From Panicum virgatum (Eukaryota; Streptophyta; Magnoliopsida; Poales; Poaceae): DNA of 64,000 nt. Below, piece after piece: positions 1-10,510 of the stretch (positions are counted from its first letter, which is position 1; each line of letters starts with the position of its first letter). The notes beneath the pieces are model-generated. The model was not told the DNA's origin and made no database searches. It worked only from the letters and a program-made list of their open reading frames with translations. The stretch lies in contig NC_053146.1 in the NCBI RefSeq assembly GCF_016808335.1, forward strand, positions 10,919,015-10,983,014, read 5' to 3'. The translations under genes and the position numbers were made by a program.

Positions 1-975
1 CTGACCGGTCGGACCGGTGCGTCCAGAACCAGACACTCGGCTTTCGTTTGCATCGGCTTGCGAATGTTGAAATATTTTTTTCGTAACATTATAGCCAGAT
101 GCTTGCTGAGCCAGAGTATTTGCATTTCCATTCTCTTCCCTCGGAATATGTTTAATAATAAATTCATCGAAGGAAGAAATAATGTCGAGGCATTTATCAA
201 GATATGCATTTAGAGAACCATTATAGCACTGGCATACCTTAGATACTTGCTGCACCACCAGAAGAGAATCTTCAAAGGCTTCAACATGCTTCACGGCCAT
301 GGATTGCAATAATTCCAAGCCAAATAGAAGAGCCTCATATTCAACTTGGTTATTTATGCACTCTTCTTCCAATCGGTTTGAAAATTCAAAAACAGCACCA
401 TTCGGAGAAATAAGAACACCACCAATCCCTTGATCATCATCACAAACCGATCCATCAAAGTACAACTTTCATGGTGTGAAAGTAATATAGCCGACTTCTA
501 GATCATACTTGTCATTAATCCGATGCTCAACAATAAAATCTGCTACAATTTGGCCTCTCATAGACTTTAAAGGTTCACAAGCCAAATCATATTCAACCAA
601 AGCATAAGCCCACTTGCCGATTCTACCACTCAAAATCGGTTTTTGTAACATATGTTTGATCACATCGGTTTGACATACTACTATGCAAGTACTAGATAGT
701 AGATAATGCCTTAATTTGGTACAAGCATAATAAAGAGACAAACACAACTTCTCAATAAATGTATACCTCGTCTCCGCATCAATAAGTCGTCGGCTTAAAT
801 ATGTAATGATATACTCCTTCCCTTCGGTTTCTTGAGTCAAAACAGCCCCAATAACCTTGTCTTCAGCAACCACATAAAGTCTGAAAGGTACTCCTCTCCT
901 AGGTGCTTTGAGTACGGGTGGCGAAGACAAATAAATCTTGATCTTCTCAAATGCTTCTTGCTGTTTTGCCCCCAA
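1..975 (-). pseudogene. Gypsy RNase H plus archaeal-type RNase H, partial
   Basis: On the minus strand 469-975 encodes the Ty3-type RNase H, with motifs such as TYLSRRLIDAETRY and LRHYLLSS. The following bases down to 1 encode the start of a second RNase H (YFDGSV, then a NNQVEYEAL-like stretch), as at 21425-22041 in the plus-strand copy. The first domain removes RNA from the RNA:DNA hybrid in reverse transcription; the second is typical of Tat elements. A stop separates the two near 470. The segment overlaps the RT reading frame out of phase at 837-975, which marks a frameshift. Bases 1-40 contain a GACCGGT array at the linker to integrase. Confidence 0.8.
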
Positions 976-2057
976 GTAAATTCGGTTTCATCTTTTAACC
1001 GAAGAATAGGAGTAAAAGCATCGATCTTCCCGGACAAGTTAGATATAAACCTTCTCAAGAAATTTACCTTGCCCAAGAACTTCTGTAAATCCTTCTTGCA
1101 TGTAGGGGCTGCAACCTTCCTCATGGCTTCAATTCTTTTAGGATCAACCTCTATTCCCTTCTCATGAATAATGAAGCCAAGAAACTTTCCAGCCGATACA
1201 CTAAAAGCACATTTGAGTGGATTCATCTTCAAACCATACCGGCGCATCCTCTCAAGAGCAAGTCTCAAATTAGCTAAATGATGATCCAAACCGGCCGGTT
1301 TAATGACAATATCATCAATGTACACCTCCAAGATGACACCAAGAAAATCATGGAAGATTAAATTCATTGCTATTTGATAAGTAGCACCCGCATTTTTCAA
1401 ACCAAAAGTCATGACAACCCACTCAAACAAGCCAACAAATCCTGGACATCTAAAGGCCGTTTTAGATATATCTTCTTCGGCCATGAATATTTGATTGTAA
1501 CCGGCATTACCATCAAGAAAACTAATGACACGATGTCCGGAAGACTCATTGATCAACATATCTACTATAGGCATAGGATATTCATCCTTGGGAGTAGCTT
1601 TATTAAGATCTCTAAAATCAATACACACTCTAATTTTCGCCGAATCCTTTTTCTCAACGGGCACAATATTAGAGATCCAATCAGCATAACGACAAGACCG
1701 AATAAATCCAGCATCAAGTAAACGATTAATTTCAGTTTTAATTCAGTCATAAATAATGGGATTGAAACGCCTAACCGGTTGTTTATAAGGCCTAAAACTG
1801 GCTTTAATCGGTAAACGATGCTCAACAAGATCATGACTTAAACCAGGCATTTTATGATACTCCCAAGCAAAGCAATCAACATATTCCTTTAATAAATTAA
1901 CCAAACTGGCTTTATATTCAGCCGATAAATTTTTGTTTACAAAGGTCGGCCTAGGGATAGTCCCATCACCAATGTCTACCTTTTCTAAAGGATCGGCCGA
2001 TGCAAACCCTTGGCCCAGCTTGTCTAGATCATCAGAATCTTCAATGGCTTCACACAT
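837..2057 (-). pseudogene. Gypsy reverse transcriptase, broken
   Basis: The frame from 2057 to about 1743 encodes the linker that enters RT (CFAWEYHKMPGLSHDLVEHR), and 837-1664 carries the RT core. Visible RT motifs are RVCIDFRDLNKATPKDEYPMP, the FLDGNAGYNQI block and the catalytic VYIDDIVIK. A stop around 1743 (in the stretch before LINRLLDAGFIRS) and a shift near 1665 split it. RT copies the element RNA into DNA in the virus-like particle. The plus-strand copy at 19674-21077 is collinear, apart from the gag-only element inserted just upstream there. The catalytic YIDD is intact, but the frame is not. Confidence 0.88.
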
Positions 2058-2111
2058 ATCGTTTGTATGCGCCCGATACTAATCTAGCCTCTGCTGTAAC
2101 CACTCTGTGTT

Positions 2112-2215
2112 GGACCGGTCTGACCGGTCGGGGTGTCCGGTCTGACCGGTCGGATCTGTGCACCGAATGGGACTGGACCGGTTTGACCGGTCGGCATAAG
2201 CGGTCTGACCGGTCG
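2112..2215 (-). repeat. GACCGGTCA 9-bp array between protease and RT
   Basis: Several copies of GACCGGT, mostly spaced nine bases apart, lie between the protease and RT segments on the minus-strand sense. The matching site in the plus-strand copy is 19701-19802. The number of units differs between the two copies. Confidence 0.85.
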
Positions 2216-2399
2216 CTTCTGGAGCTTCTGTTGTACTCATCTGATTTACATTAAATGATTTAGCCGATTATCCATCGGCTTTAGTACAGCAGAAACAAAA
2301 CCATCCTTAGTGCAACTAATCAAATCATAATCAGACAGATCTACGCCCGATAAACACTTGACGTTGTCGTGTGCACTAATAGAATCCGAATCGGCTAAA

Positions 2400-2830
2400 G
2401 CAGCAAAGGATGAAGTGTCCCCATGGACAATCTCAACCTCATCGCCGATCTACTGAACAAGAAACTGATGCAAGGTAGAAGGATCGCACTGATTTGCATG
2501 AATCCAATCCCTCCCAAGAATCAAACTGTAGTTACCTTGCACCTCCGAGACGAAGAAAGCCGTAGCAAGTGTCTTGCTCTCAATGGTGAGCTCCATGGAA
2601 GCAACTCCCTTGGCACTAAGGGGCTCACTCCCTCCAACACCACTGACCGGCATGTTTGTCTTGATCAAGCCCTCGTCTTGGCCACCGAGCTTCTTGTACA
2701 GTGAGTAGGGCATAAGATTTACAATGGCCCCACCATCCACTAGCATGCGAGTCACCGGCTTCTCGTTGATGTGCCCCCTCAGGTAAAGAGCTTTCAGATG
2801 GTTGTCCTTCTCGCTTGGCTTCTGTAACAC
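2400..2830 (-). pseudogene. Gypsy aspartic protease segment
   Basis: The frame holds the protease core with motif MLVDGGAIVNLMPYSLYKKLG, followed by ASMELTIESKTLATAFFV and LILGRDWIHAN. The flap and the second-half ILGRDW motif are typical of retroelement aspartic proteases. The catalytic triplet reads DGG here instead of the usual DTG or DSG; the other copy (11357-12115) shows the same triplet, so this is a family feature and not a private mutation. The enzyme would cut the gag-pol polyprotein. Downstream sense (about 2240-2450) is non-coding spacer that leads to the repeat array. Confidence 0.8.
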
Positions 2831-3056
2831 AGCTTCACGGGGCCCAAACTAAAGATGAGCCAAATCCTGTTCCGGAACCAGAAAGTAATCTGAAGACAAG
2901 TGCACCACATTAATCTCCAAGTTGGTGCGCTCCAGAGATGCTTCATAATCCACCAATTCCTCGTCTCCTGTTGTCAGAGGAACTGCTGGGGCTTCGTCTA
3001 CAGAAGTAACCGAAATGGGCGGTGCCGATTCGGCTGCTGGCTCTGCAGTAGGCTCT

Positions 3057-3118
3057 ACCGGTCTGACCGGTCTATCTGACCGGTCTGACCGGTCGGCTGC
3101 GGCGGTCCGACTGGTCTG
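3057..3118 (-). repeat. GACCGGTCA 9-bp array in gag tail
   Basis: A run of GACCGGT units at nine-base spacing in the sense of gag; the plus-strand copy has the matching array at 11463-11526. Confidence 0.85.
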
Positions 3119-3554
3119 GCTGGCTGATCAACTATCTTGACCTTCCAAACCTTGCTCTGAGGGAACATGGGCCTGTATCTGTTGAAGTCATCATCCCTCA
3201 TCTTCTCTTTCTCCTGCTCCTTCTTTTCTTTGTTGCGAAGGCGCTGCAATTTCCTCTTCTGTGTATGAGTTAAACCTGAAGGGCACCACCTAGGCTGATG
3301 GTACTTGTCCGCTGCACTCTTGCTACTACCGGCCTCATGATCATTAGCTATGACCGGCTTTTGTGAAGGAACATCAGCCGATTCTTCAATATCCATCGGC
3401 TTTTTGCCCGTGTCTTTTATGGGCACTTTGATTTCACCAATTTGAATAACATCGGCTTTAGACTTCTCTGGATCAGCAACAGGCTTCTGCTCCTCTTTCT
3501 TTTCCTTGATACGATACTCGAATCTTGGAGCAGGAACCTGGCCCGACCTCTAGT

Positions 3555-3595
3555 GAGACCGGTCTGACCGGTTAGAGGTGACCGGTCTTATCGGT
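3555..3595 (-). repeat. GACCGGTCA 9-bp array in gag
   Basis: Short cluster of three ACCGGT cores; collinear with 10960-10999 in the plus-strand copy. Confidence 0.8.
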
Positions 3596-4044
3596 GCAGC
3601 CTGCTGCACTGGACCAGATTGGCGTGATCCCAATCGGTCATGCACGGGCACCCTGGAGCTTTCCCCTTGATAATGTGGAGGATAAGGCATCGGGAAACAC
3701 TGCATCCATATCCCTTCATGCTCCCATGCCGGATTTGTTGCACTTGACGCCAGTGGCACCCATGGCATGGTAGCATACATCTTCTGGGGAGGATATAATG
3801 TGACAACATCACCTCTGTGCCTGCTGGATTCCGTCCTTGGAGACACTGGACGATCTTGGTGCGGTGGCGATCGCGGTCTCTTTTTTAGCGGCCGATCATT
3901 TTGAATGGCCTTTGTGTACTTGTTCAACAACTGGTTGAAGGTGGGCTTCTGATTAGCAGTTCTTCCCTGCACCTTCACCTCGTTGGCCTTCCAAGTACCC
4001 ACTTCCGGACGCTTTGGCTTGAAAGTCCGGGGATGGTCACCAGA

Positions 4045-4104
4045 GCGGTCTGACCGGCTGGAGGAACCGGTCTGACCGGTCGGAGACACCGATCTGACCG
4101 GTCG
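4045..4104 (-). repeat. GACCGGTCA 9-bp array in gag
   Basis: Cluster of ACCGGT cores translated as part of the basic tail (RPVRSVSPTGQTG); collinear with 10456-10510. Confidence 0.8.
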
Positions 4105-4622
4105 TGCCTGATCAGCAGACCGATTTTCTGGTGGAGAGCTTCCTTGCCCCCCGAGTCTGGGATTTCTAACAATGATCTTCAGAGTATCCTTGCCATCATC
4201 AGTCTTTTCTTTGATAACTTCCCGGGCAAGGATCTTGTCACTTGTATTCATCGGTCTTGGATCACCGACAACAACATTCTTCCCCTTAGCTCCTTCGGCT
4301 TGTTCTGGCCGAATGAGCACCTTTGGATTGTTCAATTCTAGCATATGAACAGGGAAAAGAGCCTTGTCAATTTGCATCTCAGAAAGTACCAATCGTCCTT
4401 CATTAATGGCCGATTGTACCTGTCGACGAAAAACATTACAATCATTAGTAGTATGAGATGTAGAGTTATGCCACTTACAATACGCATGTCTTTTAAGTTC
4501 GTCGGGAGATGGAATAGCATTTGACAATCGGATGTTACCATTCTTAAGCAATTCATCAAAAATCCGATCACACTTAGAAACATCAAAAGTAAATTTCAGC
4601 TCATCTTGCCGATTCTTTTGAA

Positions 4623-5436
4623 TCAACTTGAGTGACGGAACTGAACCGGGTTTGGCCTTTGATGGCCAAACAAACTCAGCAGCATATCATCATCCGAACT
4701 ATCCGAATCATGATCAAGAATATGTGTGTTGGACCGATGAGGCTTGAAAGTATCTTTGGCATTTTTAAGTTTAAACTCTAAACCCATGACTTTGACTTGC
4801 AAGAAATTCACAGTATGATATTCAAAGCCCTCGAGTTTCTCTTTCAAATAAGAACGTAAACCATTAAACGCCAAATCCGCCAAATCCTTTTCGGAAATTG
4901 TCAAACTAAAACACCGATTTTTAATTTCTTTAAATCTTTTGAAATAATCCGAAGAAGATTCATCACATCCTTGCTTAATCGATGTTAAGTCCAACAATTT
5001 TGCTTCGGTTTCCCCGCTAAAGAAGTGATCATGAAATTTATGCTCCAACTGAGCCCAATTGCGAATAGAATTAGGAGCAAGCAAGGAAAACCAAGAGAAA
5101 GCCGTTCCAGTCAAAGATAAAGAAAATAAACACACACGCAAAGCATCGTTGAACAGCTTCTCCCAACTGCAGGATGTATTGACTAACATGTTCCCAAGTT
5201 GTATGAGAATCATCACCATTAAATTTGGTAAACTCAGGAATATGCCAACCAGCAGGAAAAAGATACAAAATCAAACTCAACGGGATAAGGTTTTTGATAT
5301 AAACGTGTAGTACCCATATCCACCCCAAGCTTACTCTTAATCGCATTAGCCAGATCTTCTTTGAATTTAAGGAGATCGGCCTGATAGTGCTAGCTGGTAT
5401 AAAACTCAGAAAAACGATGTGCATTAGAATTTCCAT
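4623..5436 (-). pseudogene. Gypsy gag capsid-like domain
   Basis: Two overlapping frames (5071-5436 and 4623-5219) cover the retrotransposon gag domain. Motifs are FTKFNGDDSHTTWEHVSQYI, LFSLSLTGTAFSWFSLLAP and a WAQLEHKFHDHFFSGE stretch, followed by LTSIKQGCDESSSDYFKRFKEIKNR. These match the plant UBN2/Retrotrans_gag type fold that builds the particle shell. The frame changes near 5220, so one indel separates the N-terminal entry from the capsid core. The same domain lies at 9106-9868 in the plus-strand copy, where a shift occurs at the same place. Confidence 0.82.
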
Positions 5437-5604
5437 GCGCCATCATCTATAAAGAAGTCGGGATCGGTCCTTGGTTAGGTCCAGATCCTCGTGGCCCTCC
5501 CGCTACAGTAGTAGTGCGAGGTGGTGTATACAGTGACAATTCATTAGTTCGGCGGGTAGCCGAACCTGGAATTGTCTCGAGAGGCATTGACGACGGTATT
5601 GAGT

Positions 5605-5680
5605 AACCGTCTGACCGGTTTGATAACCGGTCTAACCGGTAGGACCGGTCTGATCGGTCTATGGGACCGGTCCGGCTGGT
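5605..5680 (-). repeat. GACCGGTCA 9-bp array near the gag N-terminal region
   Basis: About six ACCGGT or near-ACCGGT cores within 76 bases, between the N-terminal and capsid parts of gag; collinear with 8890-8935. Confidence 0.85.
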
Positions 5681-6162
5681 GCTGTGTGCACGGTCAACGG
5701 TGCCGGGGTTTGCCCTGAGAACGAGTTCGGCGGCATACCATAGAGTGGTTCAGATGTGAACTCAGGGGTAGCCGAACTCGGATTTAATGAGTTAGGATCT
5801 GACATGGGTTGTTTACCTTTAAGCGCATCAACATCACTACTCAATTTAATCAAAATGTCACCCGCAACAGATTGTGCAGCAACAATCTTTTGATCCATTA
5901 GGGATGACATTCTATCAAACATATCAAAGGGAGAGAGGCTTACATTGGGGATCTCTTCAATCTTATCCTTGCTAAGCTTGAGAGACGGCAGTACGAACTC
6001 GTCCACCCTCTTGACAAGGCCACCACGATCCTTCTTGAAGCCTTTCAAGAATTGTGCCTTGACGTGCTCCTCCACAAGAAGGTAGGCCTTGCGCTCCTCT
6101 TCGGTGAGCTCCTCCATTGTAGCCGTGATGATGTTTTCCTTGTCGATCTCTGAAGAGCCCAT
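5659..6162 (-). pseudogene. Gypsy gag N-terminal region
   Basis: Starts with MGSSEIDKENIITATMEEL at 6162, about 50 bases after the primer-binding site, which fits a gag start. It is rich in Glu and Lys and has no motif I can name beyond conservation with 8403-8945 in the plus-strand copy. The preceding Met at 6171 is in frame, but the family consensus begins at MGSS. The C-terminal end runs into the 5605-5680 repeat array. Confidence 0.75.
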
Positions 6163-6209
6163 CTTCTTCAAGGAGTAGATTAGATCGGTTTTAAAACCAG
6201 ATTAATCTG

Positions 6210-6227
6210 TCCACAGTGGAGTCGCCA
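6210..6227 (-). promoter_or_regulatory. Primer-binding site of left Tat element
   Basis: On the minus strand this reads TGGCGACTCCACTGTGGA, seven bases after the LTR end. It starts with the TGG expected to pair with a tRNA CCA end. It differs at a few bases from the site of the plus-strand copy (8336-8353), so it is partly degraded. Confidence 0.7.
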
Positions 6228-6321
6228 AAAAGTGTGTTGACACAGAATTGCGCCAACACACTCGAATGCGCTAGAACGCGCAGGAGATTGTCAAAACGAT
6301 CTGAAATAGCGATTCCCTGGC

Positions 6322-6361
6322 GGACCGGTCTGACCGGTTCCGCAGACCGGTCTGACCGGTG
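6322..6361 (-). repeat. GACCGGTCA array in LTR, downstream part
   Basis: Four ACCGGT cores; in element sense the units read GACCGGTCA, the same direction as in the gene body. Collinear with 8201-8241 and 23781-23822. Confidence 0.85.
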
Positions 6362-6594
6362 TGGAGCAGAGAACCGCGAAGATCTAGAAACACGAGCTCG
6401 GGAGGGACCCCATCGGAGCTTGCATGGCTAGGGTTGCTCTAAGGTCGGCAGGCCACTCAGAACGTCTTCAAATGCCGTAGAGACGAAGGAAGTAAGCAAT
6501 CTAGAGTTGGAAAAGGCTAGGGTTTGAGAGACAAAAAGTAATGCGATATTTTGATTTGATTCGATTGGAATATCCTCAATCGGCCGTGACCCTT

Positions 6595-6604
6595 TATATT
6601 TATA
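6595..6604 (-). promoter_or_regulatory. TATA box of Tat LTR
   Basis: TATAAATATA in minus sense, located about 230 bases into the LTR. The same box is present in both LTRs of the plus-strand copy (7957-7966 and 23539-23548), which supports it as the LTR promoter. Confidence 0.65.
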
Positions 6605-6687
6605 GGGTGGGGTGGACTTATCCCGCAAGAAATCCTATTTATAGATCTAAATCTATGAAAAACCCTAATTGTACTCGGACTCTACCT

Positions 6688-6806
6688 GGACCGGTCAGAC
6701 CGGTCGGACCGACCGGTCCCTACCGGTCAGACCGGTCGGTCCCTGCCGGATAGGCCACAGTGCCTTGACCGGTCAGACCGCTTGGTCAGACCAGTCAGAC
6801 CGGTTG
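6688..6806 (+). repeat. GACCGGTCA array in LTR upstream part, reverse orientation
   Basis: A dense cluster of ACCGGT cores. Here the unit GACCGGTCA reads on the plus strand while the element is on the minus strand, opposite to the arrays in the gene body and in the downstream part of the LTR. Confidence 0.8.
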
Positions 6807-6828
6807 GTGCCAATTTTGGCTGTCAACA

Positions 6829-7798
6829 AGCGTGGCCGATAATCAAGAACGACATCCTACTCACCATCAATACTTTCCTAACCCTGGACCAAAGTAACCT
6901 GGGATGTCTGAACAGTGCACTCATTGTGCTCATTGCCAAGAACCAGACACATCAGCGGCTAAAGACTATAGACCAATCACGCTGGTTCACAACTTCTCCA
7001 AATTGGTCTCAAAGATGCTTGCAAACCGCCTGGTGCCACAATTCTCCATGCTGATCCAAGATAATCAAAGCACTTTCATCAGGCAGCGTTCCATTCTTGA
7101 TAACTTCAAGTATGTGCAGCGCGAAGCAGTGCTTCTGAGAAAGAAGAAGATCCCCAAAGTGTTGCCGAAATTGGACATCTCAAAGGCATTTGACACCCTC
7201 TCCTGGTCATTCTTGTTTGAAGCACTTTCAGCATATGGTTTCAGTACCAAATGCAGAGGGTGGATCTCCACCTTGCTCTGTTTAGCTACATCCCAGATAC
7301 TACTCAATGGTCAACCCGGACAAATAATTCAACACCATTGAGGCGTGCGACAAGACGATCCAGTTTCACCGATGCGCTTCATCTTGGCCATGGATGTGTT
7401 GAACATGCTTTTTCAGAAAGCGGCAGAAGTAGGGGTGCTCTCACCTTACGGTAATCGGGCGATCAAATTTCATTGCAGCATTTACACTGATGACGTGATC
7501 TTATTCAAGCATCCTTCCGAGCAGCAAGCGCGGGCGATCAAGGAGATCCTCGAGTTATTTGGGGAGGCAGCCAGCTTGAGAACCAATCTTGCCAAGTGCT
7601 CAATCACACCAATATATGGTACAGCGGGAGAAATTGATGTCATTCAAAGCATCCTCGACTGCTAGGTGCTACCATTCCCCATCAGATACTTGGGGTTACC
7701 ACTGAGTACAAAGGCAACCCCAAAGGCCCATATGCAACCTTTGGTGGACAAGGTGGCGGCAAAGCTTCCTCCTTGGCAAATCTCACTGATGGGTAAGA
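6829..7798 (+). pseudogene. LINE ORF2 reverse transcriptase, part 1
   Basis: This encodes a non-LTR reverse transcriptase: YRPITLVHNFSKLVSKMLANR, then DNQSTFIRQRSILDNFKYVQ, LDISKAFDTLSW, GVRQDDPVSPMRFILAMDVL, YTDDVILF and YLGLPLSTK. These are the ordered RT blocks of plant LINEs; the catalytic box is YTDD where YADD is usual. Stops occur near 7339 and 7663. Its left part was replaced by the insertion ending at 6828 and its right part resumes at 23911. LINE ORF2 copies its RNA at a nicked chromosomal site. Confidence 0.92.
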
Positions 7799-7829
7799 TG
7801 TTGACAGCCAAATTTGGTAGCTCAGAGGC

Positions 7830-7870
7830 TGACCGGTCTGACCGGTTGGGTCGACCAGTCAGACCAGTCT
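7830..7870 (-). repeat. GACCGGTCA array in 5' LTR upstream part
   Basis: Begins TGACCGGTCTGACCGGT, so the unit is in reverse orientation relative to the element, and continues with diverged GACCAGTCAGACCAGT copies in the forward direction. The matching part of the 3' LTR (23434-23455) is shorter. Confidence 0.8.
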
Positions 7871-7956
7871 ACCCAGTTCCAGTCCGAGTAGGAGTTGTTT
7901 TATTTGTGGAAACTTTGTATAATCCAACTTGGAGAAGGGATATGACTTCCCCGGCC

Positions 7957-7966
7957 TATAAATATA
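7957..7966 (+). promoter_or_regulatory. TATA box of 5' LTR
   Basis: TATAAATATA in a conserved context (GGCC before it, AAGGCTAAGGCC after it), shared with 23539-23548. Confidence 0.65.
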
Positions 7967-8200
7967 AAGGCTAAGGCCGATTGAGGGATTCCCAATCGAA
8001 TCAATACAAAATATATCTACTTTTTGTTCCTCTCAAACCCTAGCTTTTTCAAACCCTAATTTGCTATTCTTCTCACGTCCCGGCGACGTTCGAAGGCGTT
8101 CTGAGTGGCCTTGCCGACCTCAGGACAACCCTAGCTGCGCGAGCTCCGATGGGGTCCCTCCCGAGCTTACGTTCCTAGGTCTACGCGGCGTTCTGCACCC

Positions 8201-8241
8201 GACCGGTCAGACCGGTCGGTGGAACTGGTCAGACCGGTCCG
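8201..8241 (+). repeat. GACCGGTCA array in 5' LTR downstream part
   Basis: GACCGGTCAGACCGGTCGG followed by a diverged copy; forward orientation. Confidence 0.85.
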
Positions 8242-8335
8242 CCCAGGGCACTGTTGGTTCAGATCATTTTGACGATCTCTTGTGCGTTCTAGCGCATTCG
8301 TGTGTGTTGGCGCAATTCTGTGTCAACATACTTTT

Positions 8336-8353
8336 TGGCGACTCTGCTGGGGA
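8336..8353 (+). promoter_or_regulatory. Primer-binding site of right Tat element
   Basis: TGGCGACTCTGCTGGGGA begins seven bases after the LTR end, as expected for a tRNA 3'-end match. I cannot name the tRNA with certainty. Confidence 0.8.
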
Positions 8354-8402
8354 ACAGATTAATCTGGTTTCAAAAGCCAATCTAATCTAGTCCTCGAAGA
8401 AG

Positions 8403-8945
8403 ATGGGCTCTTCAGAGATTGGTAAAGAGAACATCATAACGGCTACACTGGATGAGCTCACCGAAGAGGAGCGCAAGGCCTACCTTCTTGTAGAGGAGCA
8501 CGTCAAGGGTCAATTCCTGAAGGGCTTCAAGAAGGATCGTGGTGGCCTCGTCAAGAGGGTGGAAGAGTTCGTACTGTTGTCTCTCAAGCTTAACAAGGAT
8601 AAGATTGAAGAGATACCCAATGTAAGCCTCTCTCCCTCTGATATGTTTGATAAGATGTCATCCATGATGGATCAAAAGATTATTGCTGCACAAGCCGCTA
8701 TGGGTGACGTTTTAATTAAGTTGAGTAGTGATATTGATGCGCTTAAGGGTAAAAAACCTATGTCAGATCCTAACTCATCAGATACGAGTTCGGCTACCCT
8801 TGAGTTGACATCTGAACCAATGTATGGTATGCCGCCGAACTCGTTCATAGGACAAACTCCACCACCGTCGACCGTGTACACTGCACCTGCCGGACCAGTC
8901 CCACAGACCGGTCAGACCGGTTACCAGACCGGTTATTCAGTATAG
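8403..8945 (+). pseudogene. Gypsy gag N-terminal region
   Basis: Opens with MGSSEIGKENIITATLDEL, 50 bases after the primer-binding site, and runs 180 residues to a TAG at 8943. It is acidic and lysine rich (ELTEEERKAYLLVEEHVKG), with a Ser/Thr/Pro-rich second half. The last residues QTGQTGYQTGY come from the 9-bp array at 8890-8935. The stop right after the array separates it from the rest of gag. I recognise no named domain in it. Confidence 0.75.
8890..8935 (+). repeat. GACCGGTCA array in gag
   Basis: Translated in the ACC GGT CAG phase as Thr-Gly-Gln repeats. Confidence 0.85.
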
Positions 8946-8951
8946 TCGCCG

Positions 8952-9868
8952 GTGCCTCTTGAGACAATTCCAGGTTTGGCTGCCCCTAGCCGAACTAATG
9001 AGTTGTCACTATATACACCACCTCGCACCACTACTGTAGCAGGTGGGTCACGAGGATCTGGGCCTAGCCAAAGACTGATCCCAACTTCCTCACAGATGAT
9101 GCCACATGGAAATCCCAATGCACATCGTCAATTTTCTGAGTTTTATACCAGTCAGCACTATCAAGCCGATCTCCTTAAATTCAAAGAATATCTGGCTAAT
9201 GCGATTAAGAGTAAGCTTGGGGTGGATATGGGTACTACACGTTTATATCAAAAACCTTATCCCGTTGAGTTTGATTTTGTATCTTTTTCCTGCTGGTTGG
9301 CATATTCCTGAGTTTACCAAATTTAATGGTGATGATTCTCATACAACTTGGGAACATGTTAGTCAATACATCCTGCAGTTGGGAGAAGCCGTTCAACGAT
9401 GCTTTGCGTGTGCGTTTATTTTCATTATCTTTGACTGGAACAGCTTTCTCTTGGTTTTCCTCGCTTGCTCCTAATTCTATTCGCAATTGGGCTCAGTTGG
9501 AGCATAAATTTCATGATCACTTCTTTAGTGGAGAAACCGAAGTGAAATTGTTGGACTTAACATCGATTAAGCAAGGCCGTGATGAGCCTGCTTCGGATTA
9601 TTTTAAAAGGTTTAAAGAAATTAAAAATTGGTGTTTTAGTTTGAAGATTTCGAAAAAGATTTGGCGGATTTGGCATTTAATGGTTTACATTCTTATTTTG
9701 AAAGAAAAACTTGAGGGCTTTGAATATCATATGGTGAATTTCTTGCAAGTCAAAGTCATGGGTTTAGAGTTTAAACTTAAAAATGCCAAGGACACCTTTA
9801 AGCCTCATCAGTCCAATACTCATATCCTTGATCATGATTTAGAAAGTTCGGACGATGAGAGCAAATAG
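8952..9868 (+). pseudogene. Gypsy gag capsid-like domain
   Basis: The frames 8952-9311, 9106-9474 and 9326-9868 together cover the capsid domain: FSEFYTSQHYQADLLKFKEY, FTKFNGDDSHTTWEHVSQYI, LFSLSLTGTAFSWFSSLAPN and HKFHDHFFSGETEVKLLDL, then ASDYFKRFKEIKN. Two frame changes lie at about 9290 and 9400, and TAG ends the frame at 9866. The order and content match 4623-5436. The domain would assemble the particle; this copy cannot give one continuous protein. Confidence 0.8.
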
Positions 9869-10455
9869 GTGTACGCCGCTGAGTTTGTTTGGCCATCAAA
9901 GGCCAAACCCGGTTCAGTTCTGTCTCTCAAGCCGATTCAAAAGAATCGGCAAGAGGAGATGAAATTTACGTTTGATGTTTCTAAGTGTGATCGGATTTTT
10001 GATGAATTACTTAAGAATGGTAACATCCGATTGTCACATGCTATTCCATCTCTCGGCGAGCTTAAATGACATGCATATTATAAGTGGCATAACTCTACAT
10101 CTCATGGTACTAATGATTGTAATGTTTTCCGTCGACAGGTACAATCAGCCATTAATGAAGGACGATTGGTACTTTCTGAGATACAGATTGATAAAGCCCC
10201 TTTCCCTGTTCATACGCTGGAGTTGACCAATCCAAAGGTGCACATTTGGTCAGAACAAGCCGAAGGGACTAAGGGAAAGAATGGTGTCATCGGTGATCCA
10301 AGATCGATGAATACAAGTGATAAAATTCTTGCCCGGGAGGTTATCAATTAGAAGACTGATGATGGCAAGGATACTTTGAAGATCATAATCAGAAACCCAA
10401 GGCTTGGGGGGCAAGGAAGCTCTCCACCAGAGAATTGGTCTGCTGCTCAGGCACA

Positions 10456-10510
10456 ACCGGTCAGACCGGTGTCTCCGACTGGTCAGACCGGTGCTCCCAA
10501 CTGGTCAGAC
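10456..10510 (+). repeat. GACCGGTCA array in gag tail
   Basis: Three clear units and diverged ones; collinear with 4045-4104. Confidence 0.8.

Larger units (their letters stand above)
3055..4626 (-). pseudogene. Gypsy gag C-terminal half with nucleocapsid-like motif
   Basis: Frames 3550-4626 and 3055-3426 encode the second half of gag. Visible features are HAYCKWHNSTSHTTNDCNVF (a C...H...C cluster like a degenerate zinc knuckle), RRQVQSAINEGRL, then a long basic, proline-rich tail with GQTG and SDRS repeats made by the 9-bp arrays at 4045-4104, 3555-3595 and 3057-3118. This part would bind element RNA. A break lies between 3427 and 3549. The plus-strand copy at 9869-11356 is collinear. Confidence 0.78.
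1..6828 (-). mobile_element. Tat-lineage Ty3/Gypsy LTR retrotransposon, partial (left copy)
   Basis: Read on the minus strand the order is LTR (6235-6828), primer-binding site, gag, protease, reverse transcriptase, RNase H and a second RNase H that runs off the window at base 1. Integrase and the other LTR are therefore outside. It belongs to the same family as 7799-23910, with matching proteins throughout. The second, archaeal-type RNase H domain after the normal one is the known mark of the Tat lineage. Many frames are broken, so the copy is dead. It inserted into the LINE that resumes at 6829; the target duplication cannot be checked because the other end is not visible. Confidence 0.9.
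6235..6828 (-). repeat. 5' LTR of left Tat element
   Basis: Bounded by TGTTGACA at 6235 and TGTCAACA ending at 6828, a TG...CA terminus with inverted ends. It is 594 bp against 530 and 507 bp for the LTRs of the plus-strand copy; much of the excess is in the GACCGGT arrays at 6322-6361 and 6688-6806. The first bases after it (from 6829) are LINE coding sequence. Confidence 0.9.
7799..8328 (+). repeat. 5' LTR of right Tat element
   Basis: Runs from TGTTGACAGCC to GTGTCAACA, 530 bp. It differs from the 507-bp 3' LTR mostly within the GACCGGT array at 7830-7870. Confidence 0.93.
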
